Source: Otatea glauca
Lineage: Eukaryota > Streptophyta > Magnoliopsida > Poales > Poaceae
Reading direction: 5' to 3'
Assembly: GCA_036346275.1 (NCBI GenBank)
Contig: CM070715.1
Location: 69,861,667 to 69,925,666 of the forward strand
DNA: 64,000 bases
The position numbers and the translations under genes were made by a program. Positions 1-10,814 of the stretch are shown here, in pieces. The notes beneath the pieces are model-generated. The model was not told the origin of the DNA. It worked only from the letters and a program-made list of their open reading frames with translations, and did not search any database. The stretch's first letter is position 1. Each line of letters starts with the position of its first letter.

Positions 1-1791
1 CCGAAGTCTTTCACCGCTTCACACCCTCCTCCTGAGGTAGGCGAGTTTGGCTGAGAGATTTTGTTTCCCTTTGTCTCTGAATATCTTCTAACTCTTAACC
101 TTCATTTCCAGGATCTTATTGCCTTCTTCAGCGTCGCATTCTTCCGGAAATGCCTACTCGCATAGGCGATTCCCCGAAGCGACGAGCGAGGTCTCCTGCG
201 GGAAATCCCGCTGCGAAGAAGGGGAAAAAGACATTGACCAAAGACCCGTGGCGCCCGGCGCCGGCCGGCGGTCCTAAGATCAGGACCCATCGGCCGAGCC
301 CGGCACCTTGGCTCCTCCCCGTGAGCACGTGGCTCACCGTGTCCTATCTTAAGGACTCGGGTTTTCAAGAGGAGCCCCGGGGACGAGTCGGTAGCGTCCC
401 GAGTGGTCCTTCCGGGGGCGGCTCGACCGCTCGGAAGAAGCCCCCGATGAAGATGAGGAAGTTCGACAAGTTTGTTACCTTGTCGACTCCTATTTGACTC
501 ATTTTGCAGGCTCGCTGACAATTCTCCTCGTAGGGATCCTTCGCTTGATGTTCCTGTCGGGACACCGTCTATGGCCCCTGTGGAGGCTGAGCCCCTGGAA
601 GTTTGCGCACCGGTCGTGAGGGCCGCACTCGAGGATACCGAAGTGCCTCCCAGTCCTCCGGCGCCGTCTCCTACTCCTCCTGCTTCGGTGCCGAACCCTG
701 CTGTTCTGGAGCCGGCCTCCTGCCCGTTCCCCGAGGTCGAGGAGATCCACCGAGTCCCACCAGCCCCTGCTCGCCCCCAGCTCATAATGGAGACCGCATG
801 GATTGATGAGGAGGAAGGCTTGAAGCTCCTGGAAGACCCGGAGGAGGAGGAGAAAGAGAGGAATGACTTTTATATTCACGTTGTGGCTTGCGCGCATGCG
901 GCCTGGGTAAGCATTCATTCCTCTACAACTGCTGTATTCCTGCTTTCGTCGTTTGTCATGTGGTTACCTTTTCCCGTGACGATTACAGAAAATAGGGGCG
1001 TTTGAGCGAAGCGAATACTTCGAAAGATGCTTCCTGAAATCCAAACGCGCCAGGAATACTTGGCTGACTTGGAACGCGTCAAGGCCGAGCATGTGGCCGA
1101 GCTGCGATCCCTTCGGTCCGAGGTCCAGGCGTCGCAGGAGGAGCAAAGTGCTCTGCGCCAGGAGAAGCTAGACGTCGTTGGCTCCCTTCGAGGTAGCTAT
1201 TTATTGGGCCGCCCCATTTTTTTTCATTTAATCAACTGGCTTCTTGATCTTCTGGTCTCCATGTCAGCTCGGGACTCCGCCTTTGCAAAGCTCCAAGAGC
1301 AACTTAGAGCCGCGGAGGATTCGGGGCTAAACGGAGAAGGAGTTTGAAGGTACGTCCGGCGTCTCGGCACTATCATGCCTTCATTGCCCTTTCTAATGTT
1401 TTGCCTTGCAGATTATAAACTCAAAACACGGGCGTAGTACGCCGTCTTCAGTGAGAGGGTCGAAGCCCTTGAGGCATCCTGCGCCAAGCTTCAGGAGGCC
1501 TCTGGGCCGCTGCTGAGTTCGCTTCATCCCGTGGGTGAGAGGCCACTTAGCAGGGACCAGGTCATCTCTCGGCTGGAGGAAGCCCCCGTGGCGCTCAAGA
1601 ACCTTTTGAAGGAGACGGCGGCCAATGGCGCTAGCCAGACTTTGGCGATTACCAAGTCGCTTTTTCCTCGAGTGGATCTTGAGGCCGTTAAGGAAGGCTA
1701 CGCCCGCAACGTAGATGAAGACCGGGCCGCCGAGCTCTGGGAAGAAGTCAGGGACACCTCTTTGTCTATTGTAGAAACTTTAGACATGTGA
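1..1791 (+). pseudogene. Antisense intron-bearing gene of the Tat element (3' portion)
   Basis: This gene lies between pol and the missing 3' LTR, on the strand opposite to gag-pol. Visible splice signals are an acceptor AG at 110-111, an acceptor at 508-509, a donor GT at 907 with acceptor at 987-988, a donor near 1192 with acceptor near 1268, and a donor near 1352 with acceptor at 1410-1411. The exons encode a Pro/Ser/Glu-rich stretch (510-906), an acidic EEEEKERND-type segment, then long charged helices rich in Glu, Lys, Arg and Leu (1027-1190 and 1412-1791) that look like a coiled coil. Known Tat elements carry antisense genes with a 'gypsy-type transposase' or plant mobile domain N-terminus. 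That part would be left of the window. There is one frame slip near 1045 and one in-frame TAG at 1435. Function unknown. Confidence 0.72.
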
Positions 1792-2065
1792 ATTGAAAAT
1801 GTATAAAGGTGTTTCCTTGCTCTTGTGTTATCAGAATGTAACATGCGTATATGCCCGAGTGGTTTTGACAACTTAGAGTTTCGGTCCAACTGGACATCTC
1901 GTCCGACTGATTCAGCCCCCAGGCTCTGGGGCATGGTTTATGACGCATGTCCCTGAGTCTTAGCATAGGAGCAAAGCACTCGGATGTATGATTATAGGGA
2001 AGGTTATATAAAAGCGACTTTCAAATTGAACTTTAATTCATGGAAAAACAATTGGATTACAGAAT
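1792..2065. other. Spacer between the antisense gene and pol
   Basis: AT-rich spacer of about 270 bases where the two convergent genes of the Tat element end. No open frame, hairpin or repeat is convincing. It probably holds both 3' untranslated regions, which may overlap. Confidence 0.5.
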
Positions 2066-3367
2066 TTAAGCGAAAAAACGACGTAGCTGTTCTATGTTCC
2101 AAGTATTGCTGACCGTCGTGCCGTCTTCACACTTGAGTTTGTAAGCTCCGGGGCGAACCACTTCATCAACGACACAAGGGCCTTCCCAGCTTGGGGAGAG
2201 TTTATGCTCGTATTTCTGATTCTTTCTTAGAACCAAATCTCCTTTAGAGAACGCGCGGCTCCTTACATTGCGGCCATGATAGCGGCGTAGGCTTTGAAGG
2301 TACTTTGCCGACTGAATTGTTGCGATGTCCCTGGCTTCTTCGGTCGATCGAGGTCTTCTAGCCGTTTGTCTTCGGCGATTTCTTCATAGCTCGAACCGTG
2401 GGGATCCGAATAACTTCGGTGGAAGGGCGCCTCGAGCCATACACCATGAAGAAAGGTGATCGCCGGTTGCTCTGCGGGGTGGTTCGCGACCCGCAGTACC
2501 GAAGGTAATTCTTTCACTCACCGAGTGGCGTACGGCTTTAGCCGATCGAAAATTCTCGTCTTCAGGCCCTGTAGCACCATGCCGTTAGCACGCTCGACTT
2601 GTCCATTGCTCCGAGGGTGCGCTCTCGGCGCAGCGCATCTTTATTCGAGTTAAATCGCACCAGCCTTGAAATTCACCACTCCTGAATTGGGTGCCATTAT
2701 CCGTGATGATCCGATTTGGGACACCGAATCTAACCATGATTCCATGAAAGAATTCTTTGGCCTTGGCCGCCGTTATTGCGGCGACTGGCTTTGCTTCCAC
2801 CCACTTGGTGAATTTATCGACGGCTACAAAGAGATGAGTATGACCGCCTTGGGCTTTCTTCGAAGGTCCTACCATGTCGAGCCCCCAGACCGCAAATGGC
2901 CAGGTTATGGGGATGGTTTGTAATTCCTGTGCCGGTTTGTTCATCTGTCGCGCAAAGAACTGACATCCTTCGCACGTCCGGACGATGTCCTCCGCGTCGG
3001 TGACGACGGTCGACCAGAAAAAACCCTGACGATAGGCCTTGCCAACTAGGGACGACGACGCCACGTGATTGCCGCAGACTCCCGAGTGGATTTCCTTGAG
3101 GAGATCTCTTCCTTCTTGTTCTGATATGCACCGTCGTAGAACACCAGAGCTGCTCTTGCGATAAAGTTCTTCCTTGATCACCACGTAGCTTTTGCTTCGG
3201 CGCATTATTCGCTCGGCCTGCGTGCGGTCTTCGGGTAGCTTGTCCTTTATCAAGTAGTCGGATATGGAGCTGTCAATCGGGGTAATGACTAGGACTTGAC
3301 CTTTAATTTTTCTCTGGGGATGTCGGCTTTGTCCGAGTGCTAGTCGTGGGCTTGTGAATTTCCTCAA
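2066..3367 (-). pseudogene. Integrase of the Tat element
   Basis: Pastes the cDNA copy into the genome. Reading leftward, the N-terminal HHCC zinc finger is present (HSGVCGNH, then CEGC near 2980). The catalytic core follows with Asp in GLDMVGP and Asp in ITDNGTQF near 2700. The frame is lost at about 2645, just before the third catalytic residue (Glu). The C-terminal part is recovered in other frames at 2263-2517 and 2066-2280, ending in a LRRFFA-stop that closes at 2066. The junction with the upstream RNase H frame is also shifted near 3305-3367. Residue order and spacing match Ty3/gypsy integrases. As written no full enzyme can be made. Confidence 0.9.
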
Positions 3368-5144
3368 CGAACACCCCCACAGGTACTGTAGATCGGCAGG
3401 CTCCCATTTTCGCTAACTCGTCGGCGGCTTCATTATCTCGGCGGAGCACATGAATGAGTTCTAGACCGTCAAAGTTGCCTTCCAATTTGCGTACCTCCTG
3501 GCAGTAGGCAGCCATGTTGTCCTCAATGCAAGACCATTCTTTCTGCACTTGATTGACCACGAGCATTGAGTCTCTGCGCACCACTAAACGTCGGATGCCG
3601 AGTGATATGGCGATATGGAGCCCGTGGATGAGTGCCTCATACTCGGCGGTGTTGTTTGATGCGGGAAAAAATATTTGAAAGACATACCTCAACCTTTCCC
3701 CATTCGGTGATGTGAGCACGATTCCAGCCCCCGCGCCGCTGAGCATGAGGGAACCATCGAAATACATCATCCAATAATCGAGTTCCTTGTTGACTGCCAG
3801 GTTTTGTAGTTTTGTCCACTCAGCCGTAAAGTCGGCGAGTGCTTGAGACTTAATGGCGGTGCGAGGCTTAAATAAGATATCAAAAGTTCCAAGCTCGACC
3901 GCCCACTTTGCAATTCTCCCGGTGGTCTCCTGATTGTGGAGAATATCTCCAATTGGGAAGGAGGTGACTACCGAAATCATATGTTCTTGGAAATAGTGCT
4001 TGAGCTTACAAGATGTAAGGAGCACTGCATATAGCAATTTTTGAACTTGCGGATACCGCACCTTAGATTCTCTCAAGACCTCGCTGACGAAATAAACCGG
4101 GTGCTGGACTTTCTGCACGTGGCCCTATCCCTCCCTTTCTACGACGACCGCAGCGCTGACTACATGAGTCGTTGCCGCGATGTATAGCAAGAGGGGTTCC
4201 TCTGGCATCGGTGAAACCAGGATTGGGGGCGTCGTTAAGAAAATCTTTAAATCTTCGAACGCCCGCTGTGCCTCTGGGGTCCATTGGAATTTGTCCTGCT
4301 TTTTGAGGAGTTTGTAGAATGGCATACCTCGCAATCCCAGTCGGCAAATAAACCTGCTGAGTGCAGCCATGCATCCTGTAAGCTTCTGGACATCCTTCTG
4401 GCAAGTCGGCGGTTCCATACTTGATATGGCCCTGATCTTCTCTGGGTTGGCCTCAATGCCTCGTTGGGATACGATAAACCCGAGCGGTTTTCCCGAAGAT
4501 ACTCCGAAAACACACTTCTTGGGATTAAGCTTCATGCTGAAGGCCCTTAGGCTCTCAAACGTCTCGGTTAGGTAGGTGATGAGGTCCTTCCTTTCCCAAG
4601 TCTTGACAACAACGTCCTCCACATATGCCTCCACGTTACGTCCGAGTTGGTTGTCGAAGCACCGCTGTATCGCGCGTTGATACGTCGCTCCAGCATTCTT
4701 CAACCCGAATGCCATCGTGGTATAGCAAAAGGCCCCGAAGGGCGTGATGAACAAAGTCTTGATATGATCTTCTGCTTTTAGCCGAATCTGGTGGTACCGT
4801 GAGTAGGCATCAAGGAAACTCAGGATCTCGCACCCGGCGGTTGAATCAACCACTTGGTCAATCCGAGGTAACCCGAAAGGATCCTTCGGACATGCTTTAT
4901 TGAGATCGGTATAGTCAACGCACATGCGCCAAGTTTTATTCTTCTTTTGAACAAGTACAGGGTTTGCCAGCCAATCTGGATGATACACTTCTTTTATAAA
5001 GCCTGCGGCTAAAAGCTTGGTGATCTCCTGTTTGATGGCGTTCCGACGATCTGGAGCAAACCGCCAAAGCCTTTGCTTGACTGGTTTCGCATTTTCGTTG
5101 ACGTGCAAAGAATGCTCGATCACCTCCCTGGGAACACCCGGCAT
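3303..5144 (-). pseudogene. Reverse transcriptase plus dual RNase H of the Tat element
   Basis: The reverse transcriptase copies element RNA into DNA. The frame from 5144 shows the finger and palm motifs (RMCVDYTDLNKACPKD, SFLDAYSRYHQI, FGLKNAGATYQR). The catalytic box reads YVED at about 4644-4655 where YVDD or YIDD is expected. The degenerate native RNase H and connection domain runs to about 3960. A second, archaeal-type RNase H follows at about 3790-3480 with Asp in YFDGS, Glu in TAEYEAL, Asp in RRDSM and a last Asp in AADELA. One in-frame TAG at 4125 splits the frame, but the frame itself continues through to 3303. The dual RNase H places the element in the Tat lineage. Confidence 0.92.
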
Positions 5145-5207
5145 GTCGGATGGTTTCCATGTGAAGATGTCTTTGTTAGATTGGAGGAAGGTGACGAGCT
5201 CGCTTTC

Positions 5208-7829
5208 CTATTTGTCCTCAAGTCTTGTCCCGACCAGAGTCGTCTTTGACGAGTCGGTCGGGTCGAGAATGATTCTCTTGGTTCCTTCGCCAGGCTTCAT
5301 TCCTGACGTGGCTTGCTTTTTGGACAGGATATCTCCCTCTTCCCGTATCATGGTCGCTTCTGCTTGGATCTTCTTCCTCTCTTCGGCTCCTTCCTGCAAC
5401 TCGACGAGCTCATGGTTCTCTCGGTTGCACTCCAGGGACCGCTTGACGTCACTGCGAACCGTGATGACGCTTTTTGGTCCTGGCATCTTCATCATCAAGT
5501 AGGTGTAGTGCGGGATTGCCATGAAATGAGCTAGTCCGGGTCTTCCCAAGATAGCGTGATACGCCGTCTCGAAATCCGCCACCTCAAAATTTATGTACTC
5601 GGTCCGATAGTTGTCCTTGGTGCCGAAGGTGACAGGCAAAGAAACCTGCCCGAATGGAAGGGACAATGCTCCAGGAATCACACCGTGGAACGGCTGAGTG
5701 CTTGGCCTTAGCTCGGAGAGGGGAATGTTCATGTCATTGAAAGTTTTGGAGAACAAGACGTTGAGTCCACTCCCTCCATCGATCAGGACCTTCTTGAGCC
5801 TCACGTTGCGTATAACAGGGTCGAGTACTAGAGAAAACTTACCCGGATGTAGAACTCGGTTGGGGTGATCCGTTCGGTCGAAGGTGATTGGTACCTCGGA
5901 CCACCTTAGATATTGGGGGGCCGCTGGTTCCACCGCATTGATCTCCCGAGCGGTAAGCTTTTGCTTCCGCTTGGACTCGTATCCGGTGGAGCCCCCGTAT
6001 ATATAGTTCAACTCGGGCTCGGGCTCTTGAAAATCATCTTCGCTGCAGGAGGTTTTCTTCTTTCTTTGCCTCGTCCTTTCTTTGGAGCCACGCTTGTTGT
6101 TCTCTCGTGCAAAGCGCTTCAAGGTGAAGCAGTCCTTGGCAGCGTGTTTTCTTTTAGGATGGAAAGGACAGATTGCTTCCATGACGGTGTTGTAATCAGG
6201 TCCTTCCCTTCGCATGGCTCGGGGCCGAACGCGCTCGGCCACTGCGACTAATTGTTTGCCTTTTCGCTTCTTGTCTTTGTGCTTGGAGGACTCGGGCTTG
6301 TTGCCCTTGTTCTTCTGATGCGGGCGATCTTCCTGGCGCTCGGCCAGGGCGTCTGATGCCGTGGTGTAGCGGTCGGCCAGTGCGAACATCTCCTTCACGG
6401 AGGTTGGCGTCTTCATGGATATTTTCTTAATTAGATCAGGATCACTTACTCCTTTCTGGAAAGCTGCCACCACCACGGCTTCAGATACGTCCCTGATGGT
6501 GTTCTTCTTCTACATGAAACGCCGGATGAAGTCCCTCAGCGTCTCGTCCTTTTTCTAGTGCAACTGGTACAGGTCCCATGGAGTGCCAGGCCTTTCATAG
6601 GTGCCCTGGAAGTTGGCAATGAACGGATCACAGAGATCACTCCAAGAGTCCACCGAGTTTGCAGGGAGGCCTGTGAGCCATGCTTGAGTCGGGGGGGTGA
6701 GATTGACTGGCAGATAGTTTGCCATGACAGTCTGGTTTCCTCCGACGGCTTTAACCGCCAGGGTGTAAACCTGCAGCCAAGCTTCCGGGTCTCGTTCCCC
6801 GTCGAATTTTACGATGCCCTTGGGGTTGAATCCTTCGAGCCATATCACTCGGCGCAGCCGAGGAGTGAACGCTCGGATCCCATCTATAGATCTCTCATCA
6901 TGATGAGGGGGAGTCCGGCGTGGCGAGCCTCTGGCTCGGCGATGGTCATCAATACGTCGGGACGGTGTACGGCGCGGCGAGTCCATGACTCAGCGTTCGT
7001 CGTCGCTCCTACCCCGGCGGTGGTGGTCTTTGTGGTCGTCGCGGTTATCATACCTTTGATCGTTTCGTCGATCGTGGCCGGTGCCGAAACGCTCGTAGTC
7101 GTCGCGGCGTCCGCGTCTTTCTTCCTCGTCCCGTTCCTGTCGCCTGGCTGTGATGTCCTGGCGGAGGTTGCGGTTGAGAATCGTGGCGTCCCGGTGGTGG
7201 TGTGTGGCGCCGATCGCCGTGTCCGATCGTTGCGATCCGACTCTGGCGACACGAGTAGCCGCAAGGGAGCGCGCGTGCGCTTCACCTACCGGTTTTTCCT
7301 GGTTCTGCTGGATTGCTGCCGCCTTCACCATAGCCTTGATCTGGGCCACAATCGGGGCTGCCGGGCTATCCGATGCAATCATCGGGTCCAGCGTGTTGAG
7401 GAGCGTCTTGGAGGCGACAATGTTTTGCATCGGTGTGCGAAAGACGGATTGGTCTCCCAACTTAGATTGCAGGATGTCTTCACGAACATTGCGGCCGAGC
7501 GACCGAAGAGATCGCGTCTGCTCCTCCTTACCCTTACGCCGACGATCTTCCTCTGCAGCTTCTTGGTCTTCTTGGTGGAGATCGGTCCTCTGCTCCTCAA
7601 TTGCGAAGACACCACAAAAATCGCAGCAGTTCCTCATAGCGTCGACTCGTTTTCTGGATAAGTTAGAGTGGTATACCTGAGATGGTTTGGCCTGATCTTT
7701 GCCAGATCGGATCTGGCTTTGGGCCAGGCAGACAAGCTCTCCGCGCATATCTGCGACGAAGTCCAGCCTTCTGAAGCGGAAGGCCTGGCCGGAGACGAAG
7801 GTGGCGACGAACCCGCCGATTGCTGCCAT
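5208..7829 (-). pseudogene. Gag and protease of the Tat element
   Basis: Gag packages the RNA and the protease cuts the polyprotein. One frame runs from 7829 to 5208 with in-frame stops TGA at 6990, TAG at 6555, TAG at 6510 and TAG at 5208. The N-terminal part is charged and Arg/Asp-rich. The capsid domain lies at about 6870-6400 (FDGERDPEAW, SWSDLCDPFIANF). A zinc-knuckle-like CPFHPKRKHAAKDC follows at about 6170-6130, then a basic linker. The aspartic protease has its active site in LIDGGSG near 5780 and the second hallmark AILGRPG near 5550. The true start is uncertain: 7829 is the first Met after the LTR with space for a leader, but the protein could begin further in. Confidence 0.9.
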
Positions 7830-7879
7830 CGAGTCTGCGGAAAAAAGATTGAAGCGCTTCCCCTACCTAGCACGCTAAC

Positions 7880-8422
7880 TGTCGACTTTTGTAGTCGGTA
7901 ATGAATTTATGGGGTAGACGCTCGATCTCAAACTCGAAGGTCACACAAGACAGGGATTTTAGACAGGTTCAGGCCCTCAGCAATGGAGGTAATACCCTAA
8001 TCCTGTGTGCTGGAATTATGCGGATCTCTTGGATCTGGGGTTACTCAAAACGCAATATGCTCTGGGCGATATGTGGTGTTCTAAGCTCTATGGCTTGATG
8101 CCTTGTTGTTACCCGCCCTCCTCCTTATATACTGGAGGTGGTGAGGCTTACAGAGTACTGATTGGTTTGGAGATTCCGATCGGTTACAAGATTCTAGTCG
8201 ATTACAAGATAGAGTTTACATCTTCATCTACCCTATTAACGACTCGGATTACAACCGTATCTATCATATCTAAATATATGTTCAACTATCTATGGGATGT
8301 ACTCCTTTGCGCACGGCAACAGGGCCTGGTGTGGGAGATATCATCCTGGGCCTTCCTCTTGGGCTCATCCCTGCGACGTCTCTGGGCCGATCGTGAGGGT
8401 ACCCGGATCCTTATATTCCACA
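7880..8422 (-). repeat. 5' LTR of the Tat element
   Basis: 543 bp, starting TGTGGAATATAAGG at 8422 and ending GTCGACA at 7880 when read on the minus strand, so it has the TG...CA ends of LTRs. It lies directly upstream of gag. The bases just after its end (7879 leftward, GTTAGCGTGCTAGG) occupy the primer-binding-site position, but I could not match them to a tRNA. The partner LTR lies outside the window. Confidence 0.85.
8123..8132 (-). promoter_or_regulatory. TATA box in the Tat 5' LTR
   Basis: The minus strand reads AGTATATAAGG here, in the middle of the LTR, upstream of gag. This is the expected place for the RNA polymerase II promoter that makes the genomic RNA. Confidence 0.55.
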
Positions 8423-8427
8423 GTTAA

Positions 8428-8846
8428 TTAAACCAATCAAGTTTATTTAAATTTAATCTTCTGATTTTTGAACCGGAGGATTAGAACAATCAGGCTGATT
8501 TAACTCACCTTCTACCCCTGGACCAGACAACCAATTTGGCTCATCTCAATTGGTCCCACCTGCCATTGAGTATCAAGGCCAACAGGGATTACAAAGAAAG
8601 TGTGCGCGCAAGGCCAGGGAATGATGTATAAGTGGCAGGCTTGGTGGGATGGGACGGTGTTTCAACAGGACACAGAGGGGTCGGCTTCGACGAACGGCGT
8701 GCATGGCAGCGGGTACAAGCACCAATGGCGAGCCCCCTTGAACTTTGGTGATATCTTGCCGGTTCTTTTGAATAGTTGAACATCAATGTTGCCGGTTCTT
8801 CTGCTAAACGAGCCGACAAGTGGGCCCAAGACTGCAGTGAGACAGG
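8428..8846. other. Sequence between elements, no gene seen
   Basis: About 420 bases between the Tat LTR and the MITE. Short open frames exist but none resembles a known protein. It may be unrecognised host intergenic DNA. Confidence 0.4.
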
Positions 8847-9323
8847 GAATTTTTTCTTTAATATTTTTTTATTCTTTTTTTCAAAACTAGGCGTTAGGGT
8901 TTAGAATTTGCAAAAACAGGCGCCAGTCGCCCGTATATGGGGCGATCGCCCCATATACGTGCGATATGTCTCTCGACTAATGGCCCAGCTAGCTAGAGTA
9001 ACGGCAGGGCCACCTATCGCCCTCTACATGGGCGATCGCCCCATGTAGGGGTGACGGGTGGCTTTTTAAACGCAGCCAGAGCCTCATTCGGGCGAGCCGA
9101 ACGCAGAGAAATTAACATTACAAAAAAAAAATTTGCTATCGCCTGTGTTGGCGATTTTGCCTACCGTTACTTGGTTAAGCTGGGCGTTAGCGAGAGGACA
9201 TATCGCCCGTATATGGGGCGATCGCCTCATATACGGGCGACCGGCGCCTATTTTTGCAAATTCTGAACCTTAACGCCTAGTTTTGAAAAAAGATTAAAAA
9301 TAAATATTAAATAAAAAAAATTC
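8847..9323. mobile_element. Mutator-type MITE with 9-bp target duplication
   Basis: A 477-bp element whose ends are inverted copies of each other over about 130 bp (8847-8976 and 9190-9323). Both start GAATTTTTT and continue through CAAAACTAGGCG, TTTGCAAAAA and CGCCCGTATATG. It is flanked by the identical 9-mer TGAGACAGG at 8838-8846 and 9324-9332. Long terminal inverted repeats with a 9-bp target duplication are the hallmark of the Mutator superfamily. No transposase is encoded, so it is non-autonomous. Each arm and the centre (9015-9055) carry a version of a hairpin built around the palindrome GGCGATCGCC. Confidence 0.88.
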
Positions 9324-9332
9324 TGAGACAGG

Positions 9333-10163
9333 AAAGGCATGTGAAGAAAATCAGTTTAAAGTTTTCTGGCAGCCTGGGTATTCGAGATTGGTTGAGCTAC
9401 CAAATTGAGTTTAAAATTTTAGAACTTTTTGAGAAGGAGTCTAGTGAGCTACTGATGCTACCACAAAAATTTAGAAGATGATCAAACTTGTACAATTTTA
9501 TAAAATTCTGAGAAGGATGCTCAGTCATTTAAGTAGCTTCTGTTTTTGGTTTTATAATGGCATCAAATTATGTTTAAATATTTTGAAAATTTTAATGCAT
9601 AATTATGAGGTTCTGATAATGATACTATAAAATTTCCAAATCATGATCATGCACAATGGTTTTTATAAAAAGCAGACAAGGTCTCTGTTCCAAATTCCAA
9701 TTTGCTATTTTTGATTTTTATTAAATAATAAATGGGTTCAAGACTTCATGAAACTTTTGAGACGTGATATTGGGTGTATTTAAGATTTAAATAAATTATT
9801 TTCAAAGTTTGTTGAAATTGGAAATTTTTAGTTTGAAATTCATAACCCTTATTTGGGTTGTTTGAATTTTTTTTGACAATTACAGAAAATCCAGAAATTC
9901 CAGAAAAAATATACAAATCCAAAGGCAAACCAAATTCAATCCAAACATTTGAATTCCACTTTTATTAGATTTGGGATGCTACATAAATTAATGGATGGAA
10001 TGAACTAATACTTGATAATTACATTTGCCCAAACTCTTGTTTTGTACCCTGAACTTATATACTTATTGTCGACGGTATGTCAGGTGTACAACTTATTGTC
10101 GACAGTACTGTACTACGCAACTGTTAGTACCACACGCTACTTGATCTAGGATTGCATGTCTAT
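9333..10163. other. AT-rich intergenic sequence
   Basis: About 830 bases of AT-rich DNA between the MITE and the second Tat element. No coding region is recognised. A short direct repeat (ACTTATTGTCGAC) occurs twice at about 10051 and 10091. Confidence 0.4.
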
Positions 10164-10168
10164 GTCGT

Positions 10169-10786
10169 TGTTTGCACCATAATTTGGCAAAAGTGTTTTC
10201 AAGTTGTCAGGCTAAAGATTAAGAAATATTTTAGCCGATAGTTATAAAAGAGAGGTTTGAATTTGAATTATGGCCGATATTTATCTTAAGTAGGAAGAAC
10301 TGTCCGAATTGAGGTCAATACAGATCATGCTTTGCAGCGTGTTGGAGAAGGATACTATTGGCCGATAGTTATAAAAGACGGTCAGGGACAAGCGAAAAGA
10401 ACAATACAATCCAATCAATCAACTCGCATTACTTTTGTTTATTTTTCTCTGTCGATTAGGAGTAGCCTCTGTAATTTAGACTTCTTGTAATTTGATTTCA
10501 TCAATAAAGTTGCGCATCGTCGATTGTTGATCATCTTCGATTACGCCAATCAGATTTGATTTTCTCCTATCTTGTTGCGCATCGCCTTTTTCAGAATTTA
10601 CCATCTGGTTAGTCTTAATCGACTAATTAGATTTATCATTACCCTTGATTTGACCGGTTTTTTAGCTGATTAGATCTAAGCCAATTGTTCCGAATAGATC
10701 GGCTTTTGAGTGTATCATATATTCGTCTTAACGATTGCAGGATTAAATCGGTTGGTACGCCTAGATCAAGTTTTTTGGCACCAACA
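10169..10786 (+). repeat. 5' LTR of the complete Tat element
   Basis: 618 bp, starting TGTTTGCACC and ending GGCACCAACA, with imperfect inverted ends. Compared with the 3' LTR it lacks about 50 bp close to its right end, between CTAGATCA and AGTTTTTT. A TATA-like TTATAAAAG lies at 10369. Confidence 0.92.
10369..10377 (+). promoter_or_regulatory. TATA box in the 5' LTR
   Basis: TTATAAAAG is about 200 bp into the LTR and is kept in the 3' LTR (near 21420) and, inverted, in the solo LTR (near 59415). Conservation in three LTR copies supports a promoter role. Confidence 0.6.
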
Positions 10787-10814
10787 CACTCTTAGCACGC
10801 CCAATGGGACCAGA

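Larger units (their letters stand above)
1..8422 (-). mobile_element. Ty3/gypsy LTR retrotransposon, Tat lineage, cut by window start
   Basis: Reading leftward from 8422 the order is LTR, gag, protease, reverse transcriptase, a first RNase H, a second archaeal-type RNase H, integrase, then a gene on the opposite strand. Two RNase H modules plus an extra antisense gene after pol are known features of the plant Tat lineage of Ty3/gypsy. The 3' LTR lies left of position 1, so the second copy of the target duplication cannot be checked. Bases 8423-8427 (GTTAA) would be the right-hand copy. The gag-to-RNase H region holds one reading frame with scattered stops, and the integrase part is in other frames. 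The element is therefore non-autonomous as written. Confidence 0.93.

Noticed and set aside
6558..7661. 367-codon plus-strand frame opposite the Tat gag
   Set aside because: It is the mirror of the gag frame. It shows no domain and the minus strand has clear capsid motifs.
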